The position numbers and the translations under genes are program-made. The notes beneath the pieces are model-generated. The model saw only the letters and a program-made list of their open reading frames with translations. It had not been told where the DNA came from and ran no database searches. This document shows, in pieces, positions 21,816 to 33,190 of a DNA stretch of 64,000 bases; positions within the stretch are counted from its first letter, which is position 1, and the number at the start of each line of letters is the position of its first letter. Source of the DNA: Triplophysa rosa (lineage: Eukaryota; Chordata; Actinopteri; Cypriniformes; Nemacheilidae); contig NW_026634166.1 of assembly GCF_024868665.1 (NCBI RefSeq), forward strand, positions 1,006 through 65,005, written 5' to 3'.

Positions 21816-22325
21816 TGCCTTATGAGTGTAAAAATGATATTCCAATCCCTTACAAATGTAGCACAAACTCATATCCAGGTATAATAAAATCAAGGTGCGG
21901 TCGAAGCCAAGTTTCTTGAATGCAAACAATATCAGGTTTGACTTCAGATTCTGCTACAAACCTTTAAAATTCTTGTCCATTTGCAATCAAGCTTCTAGCA
22001 TTCGATTGATTACAAGATTAGTTAGCATTCTGAGATCCACCATCATTATTAGCACTCAACATACTATGTACAGTATATCTTCAGCTTTTACATCTTTAAT
22101 GCCTAGAAACTCTTCTGCAGCTTCAACCACTGTCTTGATTCTACCACTTTTTCTTGTCGTGTCATTAATAACATTAATAACTTCGCACATAAAAGCTATG
22201 AAACTTTTATTTTCCACAATTACACTTATGATCGCATGGCTGCTGTGGAGGTGCTGGCCTTCCTGTCTGATATCTCCCTGTGTCTGAACTCTGGGGTACT
22301 GCATACTAAGCATTGTCATTCAAAT
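21816..22325 (-). pseudogene. Non-LTR retrotransposon fragment: ORF1 end and endonuclease start
   Basis: The minus strand first encodes an ORF1-like tail (IISVIVENKSFIAFMCEVIN ... ILYIVC, stop near 22056). The start of an APE-type endonuclease follows (NARSLIANGQEF, then RFVAESEVKPDIVCIQETWL, then DFIIPGYE). A stop replaces the residue after GQEF, and the frame ends soon after PGYE. The ORF1/ORF2 arrangement resembles I/Nimb-like fish LINEs. RT is absent. Confidence 0.7.
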
Positions 22326-22404
22326 TGTCCTGATATTCTATTGGTCTGTTTTGTTTGTTTTCATAAATATTTTTATTATTTTATTTACAATACTTCGTAT
22401 TTAA

Positions 22405-22835
22405 TGCTAAACGTACATCACATGACAGCAGTTTGAAGTTATAGCTGCACTCAGTGACTTTGATTGGAGGTTGCTGGGTGGGTGTTTGTGGGGAGTGGGC
22501 GGGCTTGTTGGTTGTGGTTCGGGGCGTTTCATTTGTTGGGGCTGTGTGGGTCTGGTCTGGTCTTGTTTTGTGGTCGATGTTGGACAACAGAGGAATAAAG
22601 TTACATTATGCCATTACTATTTATCCCTGGTTGTTCCTCTGTTATCTAGTGTCGATCGCGGAATGGGACCGGGTTGGACCTGCATGGTTTCGGCGGTTGG
22701 GGCTTCCTGGGTCGCGGCTGGTGGGCTCTCCCTGTTCTTTGTGGACGTTTGCTCCGTGGCTTTTGGTCGGGGTCACTGAGTGCAGCTGTGACACGTCAGA
22801 GGAGATCTGGCCCTCCCCGCTGAGCCTGGTTTTTC
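22405..22835 (+). repeat. L2-like LINE 3' UTR fragment
   Basis: This block is closely similar to 59750-60205, the 3' UTR of the LINE at 57490-60475. Shared marks are gtttgaagttat, cactcagtgactttgattgg, gggaccgggttggacctg and cacgtcagaggagatctggc. The open frames here are shadows. Confidence 0.75.
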
Positions 22836-22859
22836 CCAAGGTTTTTAAAAATGAGCAAT

Positions 22860-23308
22860 GAAGGAGAGGATCTTACAGCAACTGGAAGTGCATTCCACTG
22901 TTTGGGTGCTGCTACTGAAAAAGCTCTATCACCCTTGGTTTTTAACCGGGATCGAGGAACAGAAAAGAGCAATTGGTTTCCAGAGCGGGGAGATCTTTGT
23001 ACAGAATATGGTTTAAGGAGGTCGACAATTTACTGGGGTGCTAACCCATGTAGAGATTTAAAAACAAACAACAAAACCTTAAAATCAATTTTGTATTTAA
23101 CTGGTAGCCAATGCAGGGAAATGAGCACAGGTGTGATGTGCTCTCTTTTCCTAGTGCTTGTCAAAAATCTCACTGCCGTATTCTGAACCAGCTGCAAACG
23201 ATGTAAGGAGGATTTAGATAGACCCATATATAATGAGTTACAATAATCAAGCCGACATGTGATAAGTGCGTGAATCACTATTTCTAAGTCCTTCATCGAG
23301 AGAAACAT
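22860..23308 (-). pseudogene. LINE reverse-transcriptase C-terminus
   Basis: The minus-strand frame (RLDYCNSLYMGLSKSSLHRL, then LQLVQNTAVRFLTSTRK, then SLHWLPVKYKIDFKVLLFVF, then LHGLAPQ) is the region after the RT domain of L2/CR1-type LINEs. It parallels [13 protein letters not shown]...[15 protein letters not shown] in the LINE at 57490-60475. It stops at LAPQ. Confidence 0.85.
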
Positions 23309-23640
23309 GAGTATTCCAGCGAGCGAAGGTGTTTGAGGTTACTACCTCCCCTCACAGCCCCTGGCCTATTTGTCTGGTGACGAGCAGATGACCAAAGTGA
23401 AGGTAAAGCATTATTCAGCACGAGACTGGTATGTGACATCTCGTAAATACGACGCGACCCCCGATGGACATATCGGGGATGACGTGCCATCCCTAGAGAA
23501 GTACAGATTTTGTACGTTTCTGCAGGCAGGCGAGGAGCTGAATTCAGGCTCACCAGTTCAGATGCTGAATATTTATACATCCTAGCGCCAATGCACACCC
23601 GAGTCAGTAAATCATAAGAGGTTTCCCCAGTAAAAGGCCA
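23309..23640 (-). pseudogene. LINE ORF N-terminal-like segment joined to the RT tail
   Basis: The minus-strand frame contains YSASELVSLNSAPRLPAE, then RHPRYVHRGSRR. Its layout (YT/SxxELLxLR, LP, then an RGxR basic run) resembles the N-terminus of jockey-superfamily LINE polyproteins. It sits directly 5' of the RT tail at 22860-23308, so an internal deletion of endonuclease and RT is inferred. Moderate-to-low certainty. Confidence 0.4.
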
Positions 23641-23674
23641 GATCATTAAAGCAGTACTTTCACATAGAGATCTT

Positions 23675-24108
23675 GCCACAACACAGGAGGTTCCTGAGGT
23701 TCGCTTTCGGGAGCAAAGCTTACCAGTATCCGGTTCTTCCATTCGTCCTAGCCTTGTCACCCCGCACATACACAAAATGCATGGATGCAGCTCTGACTCC
23801 TCTGCGACTTCAGGGCATCCTCATTTTAAATTACATAGACGACTGGCTGATTTTGGCCCGGTCTCGGGAGCTAGCGCTTCGACATTGGGATGTCGTCCTA
23901 GCTCATCTCGAAATGTTAGGATTGAGGCTCAACGCCACAAAAAGCGTTCTCTCTCTTGCGCAGAAGACGGCGTACTTGGGAGTCGTATGGGACTCGATCA
24001 CGATGCGGGCAAAGCTGTCTCCAGCACGTGTCGAGTCCGTTCTAAACACCCTGAAAAACATCAGACTAGGCCAGAAAATTACTGTTCACTACTGTCAAAG
24101 GATTCTAG
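23675..24108 (+). pseudogene. DIRS-A reverse transcriptase fragment
   Basis: The frame reads HRRFLRFAFGSKAYQYPVLP, the LALSPRTYTKCMDAAL block and the catalytic motif NYIDDWLILA (two Asp kept), then TAYLGVVWDS and LSPARVES. This is DIRS-type RT from about the B motif to the thumb. The fingers region and the first catalytic Asp are not present. It ends at the hAT target site. Confidence 0.88.
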
Positions 24109-24467
24109 CAGGGGCGTAGCCAGAACTTTTTTTTAGAGGTGGCCAGGTAAGACCCAGTGATTTTATTAGGGTGACCAAAAATCCTTACAGACAGAAATTC
24201 TTTAACTTCTACTGTAATTAACACCAATTCTTCATTACACATAGTTTGCTGGTCAAAAACATACACAAAGAACGTAAAGTAAACAATTTATTTGCAATGC
24301 TTTCATGTGCTAACATTATTTTAAAATAATTTGCTAGCTATCATTTGCAGTAAGTTAGCATTTTTTAGAGAAAATAAACATGGCAGTACCCCAATTTAAA
24401 CTTTCGCGAAAATATAATGAATGAATGAAATCCAGTTAAACAAGACTGATTTTACTGTCCTGGGGCC

Positions 24468-26530
24468 GGCTGCACCAGCTGTGCGTAAATTACAACTTAG
24501 CCTACTGTAGTTTTGACTTAAACGGGCATTAAGTTACAACTTATACGCACTACAAAATATTTTTGAGTTGCACCATTCAACTTAGTTGAACCGTAATGTT
24601 ATGTATAAACTAAATATTTATGGAAGCCTCCTATCAGGAATAACTGTAGGAATAAAATCGCATACTCTCTGAACTAACGGAATAAGCTCTTGTTTCACTC
24701 GACATTCTTTAATGATTTACCCACATGATAATGCTGACATTTACAGTCACTTACCTTTTAAAATAGAGAACATTATGTGATGACATTTAATTTTTGACTA
24801 ACACGAACTGTCCTAGCGCGCCTCCGTTTGTGTATATCTGCCTGTGTTGTGCACGTCAAAATCAGAATCAGAATCAGAATCAGAAGAGCTTTATTGCCAA
24901 GTGTGCTTGCACACACAAGGAATTTTCTTTGGTGTTGGAAGCTTCTAGTACAGACATTCAACACAATGACAATACAATATAATACGATTTACAGTCTAAA
25001 AGATTCTAAATTGTGCATATATAAAATAAAGACTATTTTACAGAAAATGGGGGATAATAACATATAAGAGACATTGTACAGGGTAGTATATAGTAGAATA
25101 AACATATTAACAGATTGTATGTACACTTGTGCAAATGGATAATTTAGTAAGTAGAGGTAGTGTTATATACATGTATACATAAGATGTAGATATAATAAGG
25201 CACTATAGTGCACACTATAGGAGTAGTGGAAGTGGAATATTGCTCTTAAGGAGCAGTTATCTGTTTAGGAGGGAGATTGCCTGGGGGAAGAAGCTGCTTC
25301 TGTGTCTGGAAGTCCTGGTGTTTGGTGCTCTAAAGCGCCGGCCAGAGGGCAGCAGATCAAAGAGTTTGTGTGCTGGGTGTGTGGAGTCAATGATGATTTT
25401 TCTTGCCCTGTTTTTCACTCTGGAATCGTACAGGTCCTGAAGTGTGGGCAGAGGAGCACCAATAATTTTCTCAGCACTACGAACTGTCCGTTGTAGTCTT
25501 CGTAGGTCTGATTTGGTGGCCGAGCCATACCAAACAGTAATTGAAGTGCACAGAACAGATTCGATGACCACTGAGTAGAACTGGGTCAGTAGCTCCTGTG
25601 GTAGGTTGAACTTCCTCAATTGACGGAGGAAGTATAACCTCTGCTGGGCCTTCTTTACAATGGAGTCTATGTGGGACTCCCACTTCAGGTCCTGAGAGAT
25701 GGTGGAGCCCAGGAACCTGAATGACTCCACAGTATCCACAGTGCTGTCCAGGATGGTGAGGGGAGGAAGTGATGGAGGGTTCCTTCTGAAATCCACTATC
25801 ATCTCCACTGTCTTGAATGCATTCAGCTCTAGGTTGTTTTGACTACACCAGGCAGCCAGCTGAGCAACCTCCTTTCTGTAGGCAGATTCATCACCATCTT
25901 GAATAAGGCCAATGACTGTGGTGTCATCTGCAAACTTCAGGAGTTTGACAGAAGGGTCTGTAGAGGTGCATTCGTTTGTGTAGAGTGAATATAGCAGTGG
26001 AGAAAGAACACATCCTTGAGGAGCTCCGGTGCTGATGGTACATGTGCTGGATGAAATAATCTTATTTTATTTAATTGGCGGTTGGCAGTAAAATGAAATC
26101 ACCCATATTGCATGTCATTTATTATTGCATTAAGTAGGCTGTATTGTTTTAAACAGCATTTGTTTATTACATTTACTTTTAAATATGTTATTCATGAAAG
26201 GTAGTATTCTATATACAGATTTTACCGTTATTATGTGAGGTAAAATAAGTTTAAATCAAGAATGTTTTGAAATTCACAACATTTCAACACAACTTTTTCT
26301 CACGAATTTAAAGGCTGCTATTGGACTGTTGAAGGTAAACGTCATATTATGCGACTACGCATTACTTTACGGAGAGCTTACGATAGCTACGTTCTGCCTT
26401 AAAACCAAATGGTGCAACCGAATAACATACAGATTTAGTTACAAACTAGCTAGTACTAGTTACTAAGCCTCTAGTGTGGACTTTACGTTCACGTTTAAGA
26501 AAGAACTTACGAATGGCTGGTGCAACCCTA
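24468..26530. mobile_element. Possible inner DNA element around the LINE
   Basis: The inverted ends ctgcaccagctgtgcgtaa and ttacgaatggctggtgcaac match imperfectly. No target duplication could be fixed. If real, the nesting is DIRS > hAT > this element > LINE. Confidence 0.4.
24856..26055 (-). mobile_element. 5'-truncated L2/CR1-type LINE
   Basis: On the minus strand a frame open from about 26055 to 25257 carries the RT motif TGAPQGCVLSPLLYSLYTN, the catalytic FADDTTVIG, then FRFLGSTISQDLKWESHI and the tail THPAHKLFDLLPSGRRFR...SLLNR. The 3' end is aataaagctcttctgattct followed by ttctga repeats (24860-24885), the tail type used by L2-like LINEs. Endonuclease and the 5' half of RT are missing. 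The remaining frame has no stop. Confidence 0.88.
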
Positions 26531-26848
26531 CCCTGATCGTTCTGCTCACGACGCAATGAACTTCCATGATACACAGACCGTACACTGTCACGAAGTGAAG
26601 AGGTTAGCAGCTGTTCAGATAATAGCGCTCCGACTGTTTGCGTCAGTGCGTCAGAGTATGACATCATATTAACGCGAGAGTAATGTCCTCGCATTACTTT
26701 CAGGGCATATGCTAAATGATCTGCGCAGCACTCCGTAAACTCCGACATGCACCTTAAAACTGCTTCGCACAACAGAGGTGGCCATCCATCATTCAGGGAT
26801 AGCCGTTGCCACCCATGGCCACCATGTAGCTACGCCCCTGGATTCTAG

Positions 26849-28181
26849 GTCTAATGGTGGCTGCATCCACGGTGATTCCTTTGGACCTCCTCCATATGAG
26901 ACAGTTTCAGTTGTGGCTCAGAGCCAGGGGATTTCATCCAAGGGCCAATCCCCAGAGGCAAATACAGATTACGCGCCAGGGGCTTCGTACCCTTTCTATG
27001 TGGTTCAGACCTCGGTCTCTGACTTTAGGTCCCACTCTCGGTCCGTGTTGTCATCGCAAGATGATAACGACAGACGCTTCCCTCATGGGTCTTAGAGGGC
27101 CGTCCAGCCCAAGGGATCTGGAGAGGTCATCTTCTCGAATGGCACATCAATTGCCTCGAACTGATGGCTGTATTTCAGGCTACCATGCCTAGTGCGGGTG
27201 AACAAAACGGCGGTAGTCTCTTACATAAATCACCAGGGCAGACTGCGGTCGCGCCACCTGAACAAACTGGCGCAGCAGGTTCTACTTTGGGCAGAGAGCA
27301 GGTTCCTGATTTTTTACATTACGGGACATATGAATGTGGGAACAGACTAACTTGCCCAGACAAGCTGTGACGAATGGGGAATGGAAACTCCACCCCGAAG
27401 TAGTCAGTCAAATCTGGGAAAGATTTTACGAAGCAGATGTGGACCTCTTTGCTTCATGGGAGACAGCACAATGTCCCCTCCCCTGGGTCTGGATGCGATG
27501 GCCCATACGTGGCCCAGACTGCGTCTTAACACATATCCTCTGATAGCTCTGCTCCCGGGAGTCCTGGCGAGGGTCCGTCAACAGGAGTCTCACCTCTGTG
27601 ATAGCTCCCTGTTGGCCGACCAGAATGTGATTCTCAGAACTAGTAGTTCTCCTCGACGGCTCGCCTTGGGCGATTCTAGTCAGGAGAGATCTTTTGTCTC
27701 AGGGGTAAAGGACAGTGTTTCATCCCCGTCCCAAGCTCTGGAACCTCCATGCCTGGCCCCTGAAGGGAACAAGCTGAGAGGTGCTGGGCTTCCGCATGAT
27801 GTAGTAGAGACTATTCTAAGTGCTAGGGCTCCCTCCACTAGAAGGAGCTACGCCCTTAGATGGAGTGTTTTTGAAAGATGGTGCATGTCACACCACGCAG
27901 ACCCAATTCACTGCCAGATTGTTTCAGTGTTGGAGTTTCTGCAAGAGAAACTGACCTCAGGGACAAACCCCGGTACTCTCAGGGTTTATGTGGCCGCCAT
28001 TTTGGCCAGCCACACCCTGATTGATGGGGTTTCTGTGGGAAAACACCCTTTAGTCGCCTGCTTTATTCATGGAGCAAGGCGGCTGAGGCCTCCTAGACAG
28101 ACAGTCCCTTCATGGGACTTAGCGATAGTGCTCGATGGTCTGGTTAGCGCCCCTTTCGAACCTATGGAGTCAGGCTTCTGA
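26849..28181 (+). pseudogene. DIRS-A RNase H and tyrosine-recombinase N-terminal part
   Basis: RNase H remnants include ITTDASLMG near 27060 and a tail around 27300-27360, with frameshifts. A long frame from 27381 to 28181 holds the linker and then the recombinase core-binding domain (AGLPHDVVETILSARAPSTR, then YALRWSVFERWCMSHH, then VYVAAILASHTLIDG, then PSWDLAIVLDGL). It ends at PMESGF and the stop made by the SINE junction. The first catalytic Arg region should follow but is disrupted. Confidence 0.8.
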
Positions 28182-28184
28182 CTA

Positions 28185-28452
28185 GATTTAGATTTAGATT
28201 CAATTTATTGTCATTGCACATGTACAAGTACAAGGCAACGAAATGTGACCTCTGCATTTAACCCATCCAGAGAGTAGTGAACACACGTACACCCGGAGCA
28301 GTGGGCAGCTATCACTGCAGCGCCCGGGGAGCAAGTAGGGGTAAGGTGCCTTGCTCAAGGGCACCTCAGTTGTTACCCGCCGGCCCTGGGAATCAAACCG
28401 GCAACCTTCTGGTCATGAGTCCGACTCTCTAACCATTAGGCCACAACTGCCC
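28185..28452 (-). mobile_element. tRNA-derived SINE in the DIRS-A recombinase
   Basis: Read on the minus strand, it starts gggcagttgtggcctaatgg with a box-A-like tggcctaatggttagag and a box-B-like ggtttgattcc. It has a central region with ctccccgggcgctg and ends in acaataaattgaatctaaat, an L2-type tail. ACTA flanks it at 28181-28184 and 28453-28456. The structure fits HE1/V-type SINEs of fish. Confidence 0.85.
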
Positions 28453-28456
28453 ACTA

Positions 28457-29080
28457 ATGGCAATCACTTCTCTTAAGAGATTTGCAGGCGCTCTCAACCT
28501 CTCCATCCTGTCAGATTTTTGCCCCTGGGATGGTCAAGGCTATTCTGCATCCTCACCTGAGTTATCTGCCCACAGTTCCATTCTCCACCGTGCATCCGGT
28601 TGTTCTTGAGGCCTTCTGCCCTCCGCCATTCATGACGTCGGAGTAGGAACGATTACACCTATTTTGTCCACTACGTGCTCTGTGGAATTACGTCCACTGT
28701 ACCAGCCAGTGGCGTATATCAGAGCAGCTTTTCATATGCTATGGGAGCCGCAACCGGGGGGCGGCTGCCACCAAGCAAACGATGTCGCATTGGGTGAGGG
28801 ATGCTATTGCTCTGGCCTATGATGTGCGTCGGTCAAGCTTCACCACTAGGAGTCAGAGCTCATTCAACAAGGGAACCTTCCTCTTCTACGGCCTTAGCAA
28901 GAGGTGTCCCCTTGCAGCAAGTGTGATGCGGCGGGTTGGTCCTCTCCACACACATTTGTCAGATTTTATAGTCTGGATGTCCATGCTACTCCAGGCGCAC
29001 GCGTCCTGAGTCTACATCCCAGAGTCACGTCTGAGGCCTCCTCTCGGCTTGTGCACACACACCACACAACTTTGGGGGTT
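28457..29080 (+). pseudogene. DIRS-A tyrosine-recombinase C-terminal part
   Basis: Across several frames the catalytic domain is visible: TMSHWVRDAIALAYDV, GVRAHSTRG-like, then CDAAGWSSPHTFVRFYSLDV with the His/Arg and nucleophile Tyr region. Frameshifts and stops separate the pieces. In an intact DIRS the Tyr forms the DNA linkage during circle integration. Confidence 0.8.
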
Positions 29081-29089
29081 CAGACACTT

Positions 29090-29250
29090 CCAGTGAGGCG
29101 GCGTTGGCATTCTCGTTCCCATAGCGTTTGAAACGCAGCATCGAGAGTACTTTTGATAAGGAATGTCTCGGGTTACTTGGCTGTAACCCTGTTCCCTGAA
29201 AAAGCGGGAACGAGATGCTGTGCCTCAATGCCGCACTGTAGGCGTGCCCG
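29090..29250 (+). repeat. DIRS-A terminal inverted/complementary region
   Basis: It contains cgttcccatagcgtttgaaa, gcagcatcgagag, ctcgggttacttggctgtaa and gcgggaacgagatgctg. The gttccc/gggaac and gcagcatc/gatgctg pairs are inverted, as in DIRS terminal and internal complementary regions. Confidence 0.6.
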
Positions 29251-29521
29251 GACGTCCTTTCAGACAAAGTTGGAACTTGAAGGTATGGACTTTGGATACG
29301 TGCGATATAGTGACATCATGCAACCTGTCCTCCTTACCGGGTCCCAAACTGCTCCAAATATTAGGTTTGTCGGACATAATGCAGTGCTGGACAGTCTGAA
29401 CAGTGCAAAGCATCTTTCATTAATTGCTCTCGCGTTATTTTGATAACATATGCAGATCTGCGCAACACGCACATAAAGTTAAAAGCATAATAAATCACAA
29501 ACTAGCATTTTGATAGGCGTA

Positions 29522-29834
29522 CTACTTCACATGTGATTTTTCAAAACTTTTTGTGCTGTTGTGGTAGGCCAGTTTCAAACCGCATATTTGGCACACTGCC
29601 TTTGTCTTGTCCTCACTGAATTTAAAGTGTTCCCACACACCTGAGGTTTTAGGCATTTTTGTCTTCTCCTTCAGATTAACTAAATCATGACGTTCACTTA
29701 TGGACGATTCATATTCAAGCGCGAATATGAACTGCTTTGCAGGGATGCCAGGTGTTAGGAAAAAAGAATATTCGAATCTCAAAATTGAAAATCGAATGCC
29801 AACCCACCGGACGAATATTCTGGTACAGCCCTAG
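29522..29834 (-). pseudogene. hAT element 5' end with BED-type zinc-finger exon
   Basis: The minus-strand frame gives KTSGVWEHFKFSEDKTKAVC, then QICGLKLAYHNSTKSFEKSH, a BED finger (W, CX2C, final H) as at the N-terminus of hAT transposases. Just 5' of it is the terminal repeat agggctgtaccagaatattc (ending near 29834). The catalytic core is absent, so this is a fragment. Confidence 0.75.
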
Positions 29835-30872
29835 TGGTAAACATAGGATAATATTAGTTTTGGTTACATCTCATAATGGGAGTTTCTTAACTATACACAG
29901 CAGCTGTATGTATTTATTAGTTAAACGTAGTCTTGAAGCACTGCCTGTGTACTTTTGACAGAACTGTTTTTCCCTATTGTACAAACGTCTTACACCTTAC
30001 AATAAAATGTTGTTTTTATCATATTTTATTTGATTAAAAATTAATATAATCACATCAGAAGACCTAAACCACACATACATGTTTAAAATGAAAACGAAAA
30101 GAAGCAGGATAGGGTTAGTATCATATTGCATTTTATTGTAAATGTAAAGTGAAGGTTCAAGGGATTGCATATAGATGGTTTCATCTCAACATCATAAACA
30201 AACGTTACTGTGCATGCGCACTTTTGTGACCTCCAACTGAACATCTGGTACACATTCACAAAAAAAAGATTTTTCAGTCTCAGAAAACGTCAGATGAAAC
30301 TGTCTATATCGGAGTTGAACTATTTATAAATAACTGATATTTAAGTAACTGCTGATAAGTGTCACAATCAAAAACAAATTATTTAAAGGGTGGTACAAAT
30401 GTCTCTAAAACAAGACTACAACTGCACAAGCTGTTTTAAGTAAAAAAAATTGCTTTCCTGTCATGATAGAATAGCAACAACATAGAAATGCCTTTTACTG
30501 TATGACAGCTATCGGTTTAGTACGATTTAGTGCATGTAAGCAAAAACATGCAGTAAGACTGAAATACTCATAAAACATAACGACAGCTGCTTCTAGATGA
30601 GTAAGAGCTGTTTAGTTACCTTCTGTAATGTATTATTACAGCAATTTAGCAAAAACACTGGCTCGTCTGATACATTTTGATTTAGTCTTTAACGGCTTAT
30701 ATTCACAAATTTGCAAATTTTGCATCATGCCTTATTGCGACCATCTTCATATTTAAAAGAAACGACGTATTTGTGTGATTAACGCTGATTGGTCAACTCA
30801 GTTGCCAAGGCGGAGCACCTTTGACCAGTGAGGAACCTTCGGCACGCCCATTTCTCTGACATGCAGAGACCC
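29835..30872. other. ZNF-B 3' flank, no gene seen
   Basis: AT-rich; no frame or repeat boundary supported. Confidence 0.45.
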
Positions 30873-32089
30873 CTACTTGGTGAAAGGCTTTTCTCCAGTG
30901 TGAATTCTCACGTGTGTCTTAAGACTGCTTTTTTGAGTGAAACTCTTTCCACACTGAACACATGTGTATGGACGCTCTCCAGTGTGAGTTCTCATGTGGA
31001 CCTCTAACTTACTTTTGTATTTGAAACTCTTTGCACACTGAACACATGTGAATGGCTTTTCTCCAGTGTGAATTCTCATGTGGGTCTTAAGAACACTTTT
31101 GTATGTGAAACTCTTTCCACACTGAACACATGCATACGGCTTTTCTCCAGTGTGAGTTCTCATGTGGTCCTCTAGACGACTTTTGTGTGTGAAACTCTTT
31201 CCACACGGAGTACAGTTGTATAGGCCGTTTCCAGTGTGAATTCTCACGTGTGTCTTAAGACTGCTTTTTTGAGTGAAACTCTTTCCACACTGAACACATG
31301 TGTATGGACGCTCTCCAGTGTGAGTTCTCATGTGGACCTCTAGCTTACTTTTGTATTTGAAACTCTTTCCACACTGAACACATGCATACAGCTTTTGTCC
31401 AGTGTGTATTCTAATGTGTTTCTCTAGATTACTTTTTCTTGTGAAACTCTTTCCACACTGAACACATGTGTATGGACGCTGTCCAGTGTGAATTGTCACA
31501 TGGACCTCTAGATTAAATTTGCTTTTGAAACTCTTTCCACACTGAAAACAAACATGTGGCTTTTCTCCAGTGTGAATTCTCATATGGGACACAAGACCAG
31601 TTTTTCTTGTGAAACTCTTTCCACACTGAACACATGCGTGTAGCTTTTCTTCAGTGTGAATTCTCATGTGGGTCTTGAGAACACTTCTTTGTGTAAAACT
31701 CTTTCCACACTGAACACATGTGAATGGCTTTTCTCCGGTGTGAATTCTCATGTGGGTCTTGAGAACACTTCTTTGTGTAAAACTCTTTCCACACTGAACA
31801 CATGTGAATGGCTTTTCTCCGGTGTGAATTCTCATGTGGTCCTCTAGATGACTTTTGTTTGTGAAACTCTTTCCACACTGAACACATGTGAATGGCTTTT
31901 CTTCAGTGTGAATTCTTATGTGGGTCTTGAAATAACTTTTTCTTGAGAAACTCTTTCCACACTGAGGGCAGGTGAAGGGCTTTTCTTCAGTGTGGATTCT
32001 TATGTGCTTCACAAGCTGCTCTTCACTTCCCAATCTCTTTCCACAATGAGGACATACAGATACTGTTGTTTCTTCCAGTTCCATTAGGT
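30873..32089 (-). CDS. ZNF-B finger exon: 14 C2H2 zinc fingers
   Basis: The acceptor is ttaattttag just above 32089, and the exon completes the exon-2 codon (GAC). After [13 protein letters not shown] come 14 fingers and a short tail GEKPFTK. All keep C2H2. Fingers 4 and 5 (QRSVLKT) are identical except for the linker. Fingers 9-10 (YKSKLEV, QKSSLKT) recur as 13-14, a two-finger duplication. Finger 13 has CAKSF instead of CGKSF. It is probably a nuclear DNA-binding protein like ZNF-A. The exon is open throughout, but the matching first exon has lost its ATG and upstream region, so the gene may not be expressed from its ancestral promoter. Confidence 0.88.
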
Positions 32090-32189
32090 CTAAAATTAAA
32101 CGAAAGAAGCACATATTTTCATAAGGGCGGTGTTAGATTTTCTTGAATTTGGCTGAGCAGTCATTGGGTGGCTCGCCAACGTATTAAAA

Positions 32190-32520
32190 TGCTTCTGATA
32201 CGTAAAAGAAAAGTAAGATGGTCCAAGTTCTGGTGAAACGCGTTTATTGAAGATGCTCGTGTAGCATAGCGGTCTTCTGGAACTTAACCCAACCTACAGT
32301 CTGTGTGACCAGACTTTATACCTCGTAACAAATGGCCTTCAGACAATAGACAGATAACATGAGGACCTCCTACTGGAGAATTTACAATAGACAGGATTGA
32401 AGGACCATCAGTTGAATCACATCTTTACAGATATATGTTAATGACACGTGGGGCGCAAGCATAATGCGATCAGCCATTTGGTTTACGTCCTTACCTATAT
32501 ACATTTATAAAACGGCCAGT
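32190..32520 (-). mobile_element. LTR-like segment in ZNF-B intron 2
   Basis: Read on the minus strand, it has ggtataaagtctggtc (TATA-like) and then cttcaataaacgcg (polyadenylation signal) at LTR-like spacing. Exact ends and target duplication could not be set. A diverged second copy of atatgttaatgacacgtggg lies near 32758 (atatgttaattactggtggg). Confidence 0.35.
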
Positions 32521-33061
32521 TCTGGTCCTTGATTCTGATTGGCTGAGCGGAGTTCTAAGCCGTTATAAAATACCCCAATATATAACGGCTGACCGCACCA
32601 CATAGCCTAAATATCATTTTATTTACTTTTTTTTATTAAACCTTGCTAAGCATATGTAATAACTGTTTTATAAAACACTTCGCGTCGTGCCACAACGCCC
32701 TTAGCTGTTATAAAATGCACTGTAACCCACTGCTTCTTGGAGCTTATTGCTTTAATATATGTTAATTACTGGTGGGGCACAGGCACAATCAATGTCAGAC
32801 GTTGATTACATATGAAAGAATGACACAAAATCCTTCAGCGGTCAACACTGAACACATGCAATCAAAGGCACAACATGTTAATTTTTTGCATTAAAATATC
32901 AGAAAACCACCAGCACAGTATTTGTTCATGTGTACTTTCATTTTCAAACGCAACACAATAATAACAAAATCATAGTAATACTAAAGAATCAATATATTTT
33001 ATTTTTATGTTTAAATTTGTCAGTAATAATCATTACTGAAGACTCAAGAATGGACACCGAC

Positions 33062-33190
33062 CTCTTTGTTCCGCAGCGTCTTCATTTCTCATTGTGCTGG
33101 TGTCTGTAACACTCATGTCTTCACTCTCCTCTTTAATGAATTCTGCGTCACACATAACTTGCTTTTCAAGTGTGGCTTGGAGAAACAGAC
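33062..33190 (-). CDS. ZNF-B exon 2
   Basis: 129 bp, the same limits as in ZNF-A and ZNF-C (acceptor acag, donor gag|gtcggt). From the ATG at 33155 it encodes MCDAEFIKEESEDMSVTD and on to AAEQR, joining in frame to the finger exon. It is the only evident start, since exon 1 has lost its ATG. Confidence 0.8.

Larger units (their letters stand above)
24109..26840. mobile_element. hAT-type element inside DIRS-A, 8-bp TSD GATTCTAG
   Basis: The ends are caggggcgtagccag and tggctacgcccctg-like (the right end reads agctacgcccctg). GATTCTAG flanks it at 24101-24108 and 26841-26848. It is 2732 bp and carries no transposase, but holds an L2-like LINE (24856-26055). A further imperfect inverted pair (ggctgcaccagctgtgcgtaa near 24468; ttacgaatggctggtgcaac near 26508) may mark an inner element around the LINE. 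Confidence 0.88.
23675..29250 (+). mobile_element. DIRS-A retrotransposon, split by hAT and SINE insertions
   Basis: Its pieces in order are reverse transcriptase (23675-24108), RNase H and tyrosine recombinase N-part (26849-28181), recombinase C-part (28457-29080) and a terminal region (about 29090-29240) with inverted motifs around gttcccatagcg and gcgggaacgagatgctg typical of DIRS ends. Joining across the hAT insertion restores the frame (CQRIL then GLMVAAS). The gag end and the left terminal repeat are missing. Stops and frameshifts in the RNase H and recombinase C-part show it is inactive. Confidence 0.85.
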
